Positions 8,964 through 16,445 of a DNA stretch of 64,000 bases are shown here, in pieces; within the stretch, counting starts at the first letter, position 1, and each line of letters begins with the position of its first letter. Under the pieces are notes generated by a model. That model saw nothing but the letters and a program-made list of their open reading frames with translations. It did no database searches and was not told where the DNA came from. A program made the position numbers and the translations under genes. Origin of the DNA: an uncultured Lachnospiraceae bacterium (GTDB lineage: Bacteria; Bacillota; Clostridia; Lachnospirales; Lachnospiraceae); contig CAJUQO010000006.1 in the NCBI GenBank assembly GCA_910588295.1, positions 21,054-85,053 of the forward strand, written 5' to 3'.

Positions 8964-9625
8964 TCGTTTTCAAAGAAGTCTCCAAGGTTTATCATATAGG
9001 CGGCGAGGAGGTGCGCGCCCTGGACCGGGCTTCCATGCATATCCGGAAGGGGGAGTTTGTCAGTATCGTCGGCCCTTCCGGGAGCGGGAAATCGACACTG
9101 ATGAATATTGTGGGCTGCCTTGACGTGGCGGACAGCGGGGAATACCGGCTGGACGGCCAGCCCATCGACCAGTACAGGGAGCGGGAGCTGACGGCAGTCC
9201 GCAACAGAAAGATCGGCTTTATCTTTCAGAATTTCAACTTGATCCCGAAGCTCACGGCCTGGGAGAACGTGGAACTGCCCCTGATCTATCAGAAAGTCCG
9301 CCGGGAAGAGCGCCAGCGGCGGGCGGCCCAGGCGCTGGACCGGGTGGGGCTTTTGAACCGGGCCTGGCACCGGCCGGCCCAGCTATCCGGCGGCCAGCAA
9401 CAGCGGGTGGCCATTGCCCGGGCGCTGGTGACGAACCCTTCCCTTTTTCTGGCGGATGAGCCCACGGGTAATCTGGACTCCCGAACGGGGGAGGAGATCA
9501 TGAGGATTTTCCACGAGCTTCATAAACAGGGGAATACGATCGTGCTGATCACCCACGACAGGGACGTCGCGGCTCAGGCGGCCCGGCAGATCAGTATTCA
9601 TGACGGGCAGGTAAAGGAGGTGTAG
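8960..9625 (+). CDS. MacB-type ABC transporter ATP-binding protein
   Basis: This 221-aa ATPase drives the exporter encoded by its neighbours. It has Walker A GPSGSGKST, Q-loop FQNFNL, signature LSGGQQQR, Walker B LFLADEPTGNLD and the H-loop THD. The start at 8960 overlaps the adaptor's stop by 4 bases, so translation is coupled. The order adaptor-ATPase-permease is the standard MacAB-like (LolD-type) exporter operon for peptides, lantibiotics or other amphiphiles; the substrate cannot be read from the sequence. Confidence 0.95.
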   Translation: MIVFKEVSKVYHIGGEEVRALDRASMHIRKGEFVSIVGPSGSGKSTLMNIVGCLDVADSGEYRLDGQPIDQYRERELTAVRNRKIGFIFQNFNLIPKLTAWENVELPLIYQKVRREERQRRAAQALDRVGLLNRAWHRPAQLSGGQQQRVAIARALVTNPSLFLADEPTGNLDSRTGEEIMRIFHELHKQGNTIVLITHDRDVAAQAARQISIHDGQVKEV

Positions 9626-9628
9626 CGG

Positions 9629-10810
9629 ATGGTGGGACAGTCCATGAAAATGGCATTGAAAGCCATTTTGGCAAATAAAATGAGATCTTTCCTCACCATG
9701 CTGGGCATCATCATCGGCGTGGTGGCCCTGGTGGTGCTGGTTTCCCTGGTAAACGGGGCTACTACCTCCGTGACCGACGAGATCAATGACCTGGGCAGCA
9801 ACCTGCTGACCGTGTCAGTCTCCGACAATAAGGGAAGGCCTATGAAGCTGGAAGATGTCACGGCGTGGATGGAGGAAGAGGCCATAGCCCTTACGGCGCC
9901 TTTGAACCAGGTGAATGCGACGGGCAAATATGGTATGGAGGACGATTCCGTGCAGGTCTGCGGCACCACGGCGTCCTATGCCGCGATCCAGAAGCTGGAG
10001 CTGGCCCGGGGGCGGTGGCTGAAGACTACGGATGTGGAGAATGTCAACTATGTGGCCGTGGTCAACAGCACGCTGGCGGAAGATCTGGTGGGGTATACGG
10101 ACTGCGTGGGCGAGATTATTTCTCTCAACGGTATGCGTTTTACGATTGTGGGAGTTTTAAAGGAGGAGGAGTCGGCCATGGCGGCTGTGATGGGAGAGCA
10201 GATGACGGCCTATATCCCCTACACGGCGGCCCTGCGGGTGTCTGACGGGCTCTCCTCGGAGATCACCACCTTTTATGCGGCCTCCGCGGACGGGAACAGT
10301 ATGGACGCGGCCGAGGCCAGGGTGAAAGAGCTTCTGATGGAACGGTTTGACGAGGATGAGGACGCCTTTACGGTCATCAACCAGTCGGAAATTATGGATG
10401 CGCTGGGTTCTGTTACGGCTACTTTGAGCCTTCTTTTGGGCGGAATCGCGGCAATCTCCCTGCTGGTGGGCGGTATCGGGATCATGAATATCATGCTGGT
10501 GTCCGTCACGGAGCGGACCCGGGAGATCGGCATCCGCAAGGCCATCGGCGCGGGACGGGGCGTCATCATGCTCCAGTTTCTGATCGAGGCCCTGACCATC
10601 AGCCTGATCGGCTGTCTGATCGGTATTCTTTTATCCTGGGGGATCCTAGCCGTGATCAGCGCGGTCGGCGGCGTGGCCTTCGGGGTCAACGGTACGGTGG
10701 CGTTGGTATCGATCGCCTTTTCGCTGGGTATCGGTGTGATTTTCGGGCTGTACCCGGCCAATAAGGCCGCGAAAAAGGCGCCGATCGAGGCTCTGCGGTA
10801 TGAAGGGTGA
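9629..10810 (+). CDS. MacB-type ABC transporter permease
   Basis: This 393-aa permease has the MacB topology: one N-terminal helix (about 20-42, beginning RSFLTMLGIIIGV), a large external MacB_PCD domain (45-265) and three C-terminal helices (about 275-385). Family signatures include SLVNGATTSV, GGIGIMNIMLVSVTERTREIG split over the second helix, and RKAIGAGRG. It begins 3 bases after the ATPase stop with AAAGGAGGTGT upstream and ends the operon. Confidence 0.94.
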   Translation: MVGQSMKMALKAILANKMRSFLTMLGIIIGVVALVVLVSLVNGATTSVTDEINDLGSNLLTVSVSDNKGRPMKLEDVTAWMEEEAIALTAPLNQVNATGKYGMEDDSVQVCGTTASYAAIQKLELARGRWLKTTDVENVNYVAVVNSTLAEDLVGYTDCVGEIISLNGMRFTIVGVLKEEESAMAAVMGEQMTAYIPYTAALRVSDGLSSEITTFYAASADGNSMDAAEARVKELLMERFDEDEDAFTVINQSEIMDALGSVTATLSLLLGGIAAISLLVGGIGIMNIMLVSVTERTREIGIRKAIGAGRGVIMLQFLIEALTISLIGCLIGILLSWGILAVISAVGGVAFGVNGTVALVSIAFSLGIGVIFGLYPANKAAKKAPIEALRYEG

Positions 10811-10825
10811 CGGCCGGCCTATAGT

Positions 10826-10860
10826 ATGCAGAAAACCCGCCATGGGCGGGTTTTCTGCAT
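10826..10860. terminator. Strong terminator after the exporter operon
   Basis: ATGCAGAAAACCCGCC and its exact complement form a hairpin with a T4 tract inside the arm (GGGTTTTCTGCAT). The same hairpin could serve the convergent minus-strand gene at 10951. Confidence 0.8.
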
Positions 10861-10950
10861 GTTTCCCTCGGGCATACGCTGGATCATCTTGACAGCTTTT
10901 TCTAGTATTAATGTTATATAAAATCCTTCTTCCTGAGAGAGCCTGCCGGA

Positions 10951-11139
10951 TCATGAGCCTTTTTTCTTTACATACAGCTCCACATAGCCGCAGACCGGAC
11001 AGACGGCGCAGGAAAGCCTGCCGGTTTCTCTGGGGAAAAGCCCTTTATCCTCCGCCGCAAAGATACGCCAGCGGGAACTTCCCTCGAACAGGGCGTAACC
11101 GTCGTTCATTTCTGTTTCGCATCGGATACATTTCCGCAT
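10951..11139 (-). CDS. Small zinc-ribbon protein
   Basis: This 62-aa protein has two metal-binding knuckles: CIRCETEM at the start and CAVCPVCGYVELYV near the end. This is the layout of small nucleic-acid-binding zinc ribbons common in Firmicutes. AAGGAGG lies 8 bases before the ATG. It is the last gene of a minus-strand group with a Fic protein, a broken membrane protein and an XRE regulator. No specific function is known. Confidence 0.72.
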   Translation of the reverse strand: MRKCIRCETEMNDGYALFEGSSRWRIFAAEDKGLFPRETGRLSCAVCPVCGYVELYVKKKGS

Positions 11140-11151
11140 GAGTCATCCTCC

Positions 11152-11637
11152 TTAAATCTGCCGGATGCAATATTCTTTCATGAAGCTGATGAGCTTCCGG
11201 TCATTTCCGCTTTCATAAAATTGGATCAGCATCTCTTTAAACGTTTCCAGCTTCTCAATGGGTATCTGAAAATTGCCTATATTATTTTGGATCAGTATTT
11301 TGTTGGCCATCAGCTGAGCTACCCGTTTATTGCCGTCAATAAACATCTGCGTACGCGTAATATAGCAAAAATATTTCAGCGCTTTTAATTCGGGATCCCC
11401 GATCTGTACGGGAATTGTTCTGATCTCTCCCGCATAATGAAACAGCAGCTCACCGACGATCTTATCGTATTTCCTGAGCAGCATCAGGCAGTTGCCGTAG
11501 GCCAGATTGTCCAGAAGAAACTGCCAGGGACGCTTCATATTGATGACAAATAATACTTCTTCGGTTTTCGTGGTGGTGGGTGCATTGGCGAGGATCGCCT
11601 TCGTTTTGGGTATCCCCTTTCTTTGTGCGCCGTACAT
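11152..11637 (-). CDS. Short Fic/DOC-family protein with altered active site
   Basis: This 161-aa protein keeps the Fic core helix: QMFIDGNKRVAQLMANKIL aligns with the Fic motif HPFxxGNxR, common form HPFIDGNKRTA. The catalytic His is Gln and the following Pro is Met, so normal AMP transfer is unlikely. The N-terminus is short for the family, which usually exceeds 200 aa. It starts 4 bases after the stop of the broken gene upstream and has only a weak ribosome site, suggesting coupled translation. It may be a degenerate Fic or a Fic-fold protein with another role. Confidence 0.72.
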   Translation of the reverse strand: MYGAQRKGIPKTKAILANAPTTTKTEEVLFVINMKRPWQFLLDNLAYGNCLMLLRKYDKIVGELLFHYAGEIRTIPVQIGDPELKALKYFCYITRTQMFIDGNKRVAQLMANKILIQNNIGNFQIPIEKLETFKEMLIQFYESGNDRKLISFMKEYCIRQI

Positions 11638-11640
11638 GTC

Positions 11641-12066
11641 TCACATCTCTTTTTGATACTTATCAGTATAATACCATTCCGCAGCATATGCCAGCACAAA
11701 AATGCCGGCCAGCGCAAGGGTAATCCACAGGGGCCCGTACAGAAGGAAATTCACCCAGGCAAGACCGGCTACGGCTCAGCGGCTAATATCGCCGGATCGT
11801 GACTTGGCGCGGCTGCGGATCTGGATATTGCGTTCGTCCGCCAGCTCGATCTGCTCCTGGCGGATCGCCTGGGGAAACTCTTTTTCGTAGGAAAGCCGGT
11901 ATAATCTGTTGACGGACAAAGAAAACAGCATGGCCCCGATGCCGATACAGAGGCCGCTCACCGTCCGGAAGCGCGTCACCCCCGAGGTGATTCCGATAAA
12001 CTGTAAAACCAGGCCCGCAGCCACTCCGGCGATCAACAGCGCTTTTTTCTTTTTTCGGTTCATCAT
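11641..12066 (-). pseudogene. Membrane protein gene interrupted by an in-frame TGA
   Basis: The first 97 codons from the ATG at 12066 encode a two-helix protein (MMNRKKKKALLIAGVAAG start) that stops at TGA 11776-11778, right after KSRSGDISR. The same frame stays open for 44 more codons and encodes a third and fourth hydrophobic segment, GLAWVNFLLYGPLWITL, then FVLAYAAEWYYTDKYQ, ending at TGA 11641. Restoring one codon gives a normal four-helix protein of about 141 aa. Its start overlaps the stop of the XRE regulator, a common regulator/membrane-protein pair in Clostridia. Confidence 0.75.
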
Positions 12067-12305
12067 GTATCCTCCTTGATAACAGTTTGACTGCCGGCTG
12101 AACTGCAACTCTCCTCATAGATAAAAATATCTTCAATGGACATCTGAAAGTAACGGGCGAGCTTAAAGGCCAGCAGAATAGAGGGATTGTAGCGCCCGTT
12201 TTCCAGGGAGCCGATGGTCTGCCTAGATACCTCCAGGGAAGCTGCCAGCTCCTCCTGGGTAACCCCCCCCCGGCTCTTTCGTATTTCTTCCAGTCGGTTT
12301 TTCAA
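12063..12305 (-). CDS. XRE-family transcriptional regulator
   Basis: This 80-aa Cro/CI-type helix-turn-helix protein is a probable repressor of its own operon. The HTH is at about residues 13-45 (TQEELAASLEVSRQTIGSLE). The start is TTG at 12305, supported by CAGGAGG 7 bases upstream and by the usual LKNRLEEIRK beginning. The stop overlaps the start of the membrane-protein gene. The coding strand has a run of nine G at 12263-12271, codons 12-15, giving RGGVTQ where relatives usually have one Gly. The frame is intact here, but the tract could slip. Confidence 0.88.
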   Translation of the reverse strand: MKNRLEEIRKSRGGVTQEELAASLEVSRQTIGSLENGRYNPSILLAFKLARYFQMSIEDIFIYEESCSSAGSQTVIKEDT

Positions 12306-12452
12306 AATGATTCCTCCTGATATGGAAAGCAAACTTTACATTATAAGCATGCACCGCGAGTCGGGTAATGTCAAGTATACTTTCCGCAATTTTGCCTGTG
12401 TTGTCAGAAAAACCGCCATACAGAAAATATTCCACATAGCGGCAGATGAAGA

Positions 12453-12686
12453 TCATTTACTAAACAGGTCACTGTGTGTCCCGGTGCGGGACAGGGTCAA
12501 GACCAGGACATCATTTTCGATACGGTAGACCAGAAGCCAGTCCGGCAAGATATGACACTCCCGGTGTCCGTACCAGTTTCCGGTCAGAGCATGATCCTCG
12601 TTCTTCTCCGGAAGGGGAATTCCCATGGCAAGTGCGGAGAGCGTTTCCTCCAGCAATCGGATATCCAGTCCCCGCTTGATGGCCAA
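12453..12686 (-). pseudogene. Orphan YafQ/RelE-family toxin, 5' end degraded
   Basis: The protein matches YafQ mRNA interferases along its length: KRGLDIRLLEE, then PLPEKNEDHALTGNWYG, RECHILPDWLLVYRI and the terminal RTGTHSDLF. The open frame continues upstream as IQFKKDYTLAIKRG, the usual YafQ N-terminus, but a stop comes before any ATG, GTG or TTG there; only an internal TTG (12686) remains. No DinJ/RelB antitoxin gene lies upstream. It is best read as a decaying toxin; a TTG-started 77-aa product cannot be excluded. Confidence 0.66.
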
Positions 12687-12795
12687 CGTATAGTCTTTTT
12701 TGAACTGTATAGTAGGAGGGAATTTGGCCGCGGATGAGTATCAGATATTAAAAAGAAGAATCCATGATATTGTATCAAATTTTAAAAATTGGGGC

Positions 12796-12823
12796 TTGCA
12801 TTTTTTAAAACCTATGTTATAGT
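12796..12823 (+). promoter_or_regulatory. clpB promoter
   Basis: TTGCAT, 16-base spacer, TATAGT, about 85 bases before the clpB start. No CIRCE or CtsR operator was recognised around it. Confidence 0.6.
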
Positions 12824-12909
12824 AGTTATAGAACAAACAAACCGGTTATCCGATGCGACATCCGCACCGGGCAGCCGCCAAGTGAATCCATACGACAGGA
12901 GGGGATGTC

Positions 12910-15507
12910 ATGAATATAAGCAAATTTACGCAGAAATCCCTGCAGGCCGTGCAGAATCTGGAAAAGACGGCCTATGATTTCGGGAACCAGGAAATCGAGC
13001 AGGAGCATCTTCTGTACAATCTTCTGCATCAGGAGGACAGCCTGATCCTCAAGATGATCGAGAAGATGGAGATCAATACGGAACATTTCCTGGATCGGGT
13101 AGACCAGGCTCTGGAGGCCAGGGTCAAGGTTTCCGGCGGTTCGCCCTATATCGGCCAGTATCTGAACAAGACGCTGGTGAACGGGGAGGACGAGGCCAGA
13201 GCCATGGGGGACGAGTATGTCTCGGTGGAGCATCTCTTCTTATCCATGCTAAAAGATCCCAGCCCGTCCATGAAGAAGCTTTTCGGTGAGTACGGGATCA
13301 CCCGGGAGCGGTTTTTGCAGGCATTGAGCACCGTGCGGGGCAACCAGCGTGTGACGACGGACAATCCCGAGGCCACCTACGACACCCTGAATAAATACGG
13401 GGAGGATCTGGTGGAGAAGGCCCGGAGCCAGAAGATGGATCCGGTGATCGGACGGGACAGTGAGATCCGCAATGTGATCCGCATCCTATCCCGCAAGACG
13501 AAAAACAATCCCGTGCTGATCGGCGAGCCCGGCGTGGGCAAGACCGCGGCGGTGGAGGGGCTGGCCCAGCGGATCGTCCGGGGGGACGTGCCGGAGGCTT
13601 TGAAGGACAAGAAGATCTTTGCCCTGGATATGGGGGCCCTGGTGGCCGGGGCCAAGTACCGGGGCGAGTTTGAGGAGCGGCTGAAAGCGGTTCTCGAGGA
13701 GGTGAAAAAGAGCGAGGGACATATCATCCTGTTTATCGACGAGCTGCACCTGATCGTTGGGGCGGGCAAGACGGACGGGGCCATGGATGCGGGGAATATG
13801 TTAAAACCCATGCTGGCCCGGGGGGAGCTCCACTGTATCGGCGCCACTACCCTGGACGAGTACCGCCAGTATATCGAGAAGGACGCGGCCCTGGAGCGGC
13901 GTTTTCAGCCGGTGCTGGTGGATGAACCCAGTGTGGAGGACACGATCTCGATCTTAAGGGGCTTGAAGGAGCGGTACGAGGTATATCATGGCGTGAAGAT
14001 CACCGACGGGGCCCTGGTGGCTGCGGCTACCCTGTCCCAGCGGTATATCACGGACCGGTTCCTGCCGGATAAGGCCATCGATCTGGTGGACGAGGCCTGC
14101 GCCCTGATCAAGACGGAACTGGATTCCCTGCCCACGGAACTGGATGAATTGCAGCGCAAGGTTATGCAGATGGAGATCGAGGAGGCGGCGTTAAAGAGGG
14201 AGACGGACAACTTAAGCAAGGAGCGGCTGGCGGCCCTGCAGCGGGAGCTGGCGGATCTAAAAGAGGAGTTCAATACCCGCAAAGCCCAGTGGCAGAATGA
14301 GAAAAATTCCGTGGATAATCTCTCCCGGCTGCGGGAGCAGATCGAGGATATGAATAAACAGATCGAAAAGGCCCAGCGGGAGTATAATCTGGAAAAAGCC
14401 GCCGAGCTGCAGTACGGCGAGCTGCCCAAACTGCAGCAGCAGCTGGCAGCCGAGGAGGCGCGGGTGAAGGATCAGGATCTGTCCCTGGTTCATGAGAGCG
14501 TCACCGACGAGGAGATCGCCCGGATCATTTCCCGGTGGACCGGCATCCCGGTGGCGAAGCTGACCGAGGGCGAGCGAGCCAAGATCCTGGGGCTGGAAGA
14601 AATCCTGCATAAACGGGTGATCGGTCAGGATGAGGCAGTGTCCAAGGTAACGGACGCCATCATCCGTTCCAAGGCCGGCGTCAAGGATCCGGGCAGGCCC
14701 ATCGGCTCCTTCCTGTTTTTGGGACCCACCGGTGTGGGAAAGACGGAACTGGCTAAAACGCTGGCAGCGAATCTTTTTGACGACGAGAATAATATGGTGC
14801 GCATTGATATGAGTGAGTATATGGAGAAGTACTCCGTGTCCCGGTTGATCGGGGCGCCTCCGGGATATGTGGGCTACGAGGAGGGCGGCCAGCTCACCGA
14901 GGCGGTGCGCCGCAAGCCCTACGCTGTGGTGCTCTTTGACGAGATCGAGAAAGCCCATCCCGACGTGTTCAACGTGCTTTTGCAGGTGCTGGACGACGGA
15001 CGGATCACCGACTCCCAGGGGCGCACCGTGGACTTTAAAAATACGATTCTGATCATGACCTCCAATATCGGTTCCGCCCATCTTTTAGAGGGAATCTCCG
15101 AAGAGGGGGATATCCTCCCGGAGGCGGAGGAGATGGTCAACCAGGAGCTCAGGGCTCATTTCCGCCCCGAGTTTCTGAATCGGCTGGACGAGTGCATCCT
15201 GTTCAAGCCGCTGACGAAGGAGGATATCGGCCATATCGTAGGCCTGATGGTACAGAACCTGAATACCCTTCTGGGAGGTCAGGAGCTGGAAGTGGCCCTC
15301 ACCGACGCGGCCCGGGCTTTCATCATTGAGGGCGGTTATGATCCGGTCTACGGTGCGCGGCCTTTGAAGAGATACCTGCAGAAAAACGTGGAAACCCTGG
15401 CGGCCCGGCTGATTCTGTCGGGGACGGTGAACCAGGGCGACCGGATCGTGATCGATCTGCGGGACGGGAAGCTTGCGGCGGATGTGCAGAATGTGGTCGT
15501 GGAATAG
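12910..15507 (+). CDS. clpB: ATP-dependent chaperone ClpB
   Basis: This 865-aa AAA+ disaggregase extracts proteins from aggregates together with DnaK. The N-domain spans about residues 1-145. The first AAA domain has Walker A GEPGVGKTA near residue 202. The long coiled-coil middle domain at about 400-530 distinguishes ClpB from ClpA/ClpC. The second AAA domain has GPTGVGKTE near 606 and ends with GARPLKR. Length matches ClpB (850-870 aa). AGGAGG precedes the ATG. Confidence 0.97.
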   Translation: MNISKFTQKSLQAVQNLEKTAYDFGNQEIEQEHLLYNLLHQEDSLILKMIEKMEINTEHFLDRVDQALEARVKVSGGSPYIGQYLNKTLVNGEDEARAMGDEYVSVEHLFLSMLKDPSPSMKKLFGEYGITRERFLQALSTVRGNQRVTTDNPEATYDTLNKYGEDLVEKARSQKMDPVIGRDSEIRNVIRILSRKTKNNPVLIGEPGVGKTAAVEGLAQRIVRGDVPEALKDKKIFALDMGALVAGAKYRGEFEERLKAVLEEVKKSEGHIILFIDELHLIVGAGKTDGAMDAGNMLKPMLARGELHCIGATTLDEYRQYIEKDAALERRFQPVLVDEPSVEDTISILRGLKERYEVYHGVKITDGALVAAATLSQRYITDRFLPDKAIDLVDEACALIKTELDSLPTELDELQRKVMQMEIEEAALKRETDNLSKERLAALQRELADLKEEFNTRKAQWQNEKNSVDNLSRLREQIEDMNKQIEKAQREYNLEKAAELQYGELPKLQQQLAAEEARVKDQDLSLVHESVTDEEIARIISRWTGIPVAKLTEGERAKILGLEEILHKRVIGQDEAVSKVTDAIIRSKAGVKDPGRPIGSFLFLGPTGVGKTELAKTLAANLFDDENNMVRIDMSEYMEKYSVSRLIGAPPGYVGYEEGGQLTEAVRRKPYAVVLFDEIEKAHPDVFNVLLQVLDDGRITDSQGRTVDFKNTILIMTSNIGSAHLLEGISEEGDILPEAEEMVNQELRAHFRPEFLNRLDECILFKPLTKEDIGHIVGLMVQNLNTLLGGQELEVALTDAARAFIIEGGYDPVYGARPLKRYLQKNVETLAARLILSGTVNQGDRIVIDLRDGKLAADVQNVVVE

Positions 15508-15526
15508 GAGAGGTGGCATGGAAAAG

Positions 15527-15558
15527 CCGTATGGCGCCGGGGTATCGGCGCCATACGG
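15527..15558 (+). terminator. Hairpin after clpB
   Basis: CCGTATGGCGCCG and CGGCGCCATACGG form a perfect 13-bp stem with a 6-base loop, 20 bases after the clpB stop. Only a weak T-rich tail follows (TCTGTGT). Confidence 0.6.
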
Positions 15559-15596
15559 TCTGTGTCATGGCAATACTTCAATGCTTTGATCTGTCG

Positions 15597-15797
15597 TTAC
15601 GAAATGCCGCCGAAAGCGCCCTCCCAGGCACATGCATGGCCAAGCTCTTTCATTTCTTCGATAGATTCTTCCAGATCGGTGACTTTCAGGGAGAACGCGA
15701 ACACGCCCGGATCTACCCGGTTGGTGATGACGCCAAAGCCGATGTCCGCTGTTCCCTGCATGATCTCAAATCCAACGGGGAAGGGGCTGTATCCCAT
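15597..15797 (-). pseudogene. Gene fragment, possibly VOC (glyoxalase)-like
   Basis: A 66-codon open frame contains GVFAFSLKVTDLEESIEEMKELG, phrasing typical of a VOC-fold strand-helix unit, but it is much shorter than a VOC protein (about 120-150 aa) and has no ribosome site. It abuts a URO-D fragment in a different frame. The VOC assignment is tentative; the remnant status is more secure. Confidence 0.35.
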
Positions 15798-15892
15798 CAG
15801 GTTCCCACGGCGGACGAGAACTGTAAGCGGCTGAAAGGGATGATCCCTTCACTTTCTCCGTGCCGGATGTTGCGCCGGTGTTGCTTAGGGGC

Positions 15893-16015
15893 GGACAGGG
15901 GCGTCCCCCAGTCGTCATGGTGAAACAGGCAGTCGGGACGCACTTTTTCACACATCTGATCGGCCCATTTCAGTACCTTTATATTAGACAGGAAAATGTT
16001 GGACAGATAGGTTTC
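15893..16015 (-). pseudogene. Uroporphyrinogen decarboxylase-family (methyltransferase type) remnant
   Basis: About 40 codons on the minus strand read ...KVLKWADQMCEKVRPDCLF and HHDDWGTPLS, matching the conserved URO-D/MtaA-like segment WADExxEKxxPDxLFHHDDWGxQ. There is no start codon, and the frame loses similarity directly afterwards. Full proteins have about 350 residues, so only a core scrap survives. Confidence 0.6.
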
Positions 16016-16032
16016 AGGAGAGGAGGAGTGAC

Positions 16033-16206
16033 ATGCTGCCTGGAGATCCCATGATGCTTTTGAGCTATATCAACACCCAGCTTCGCGATAATTACGCGGA
16101 TCTGACAGAATTATGTAACAACCTGGATGTGGATGAGGTGTCTCTTTGCCGGATTCTTGCGTCTATTGACTATATGTACGACCCGGAATTGAATAAATTC
16201 GTGTAA
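16033..16206 (+). CDS. DUF4250 family protein
   Basis: This 57-aa protein starts MLPGDPMMLLSYINTQLRD and continues DLTELCNNLDVDE, which is the DUF4250 pattern found as a single small gene in many Clostridia. A strong AGGAGGAG lies 5 bases before the ATG. Function is unknown. It stands alone between gene remnants and the symporter gene. Confidence 0.82.
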   Translation: MLPGDPMMLLSYINTQLRDNYADLTELCNNLDVDEVSLCRILASIDYMYDPELNKFV

Positions 16207-16445
16207 AAGAAGGATGCGAGTGCGAATTTTGTGTCCTCAATAGGGCACAATAGCCTCAGAAAGGTGCGGAGAGGGGGCACGCTGTTTTAGAAAAACACAG
16301 AACCGATCGAAAAGTACATACAGCGTAAAAGCGCCGCAAAAGTTACATTTGCCTGTCATTTCCGGACGAACCCAAAAATACACTGTAGAGCGGGCACAAG
16401 TGGTATCATACGGTTCGCAAATAAACGAAAAAAAGGCGGCAGTCC
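16207..16445. other. Intergenic leader of the symporter gene
   Basis: This 239-bp stretch has no open reading frame with a ribosome site and no riboswitch that I recognise. It must contain the symporter promoter, but no hexamer pair stands out. Confidence 0.3.
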
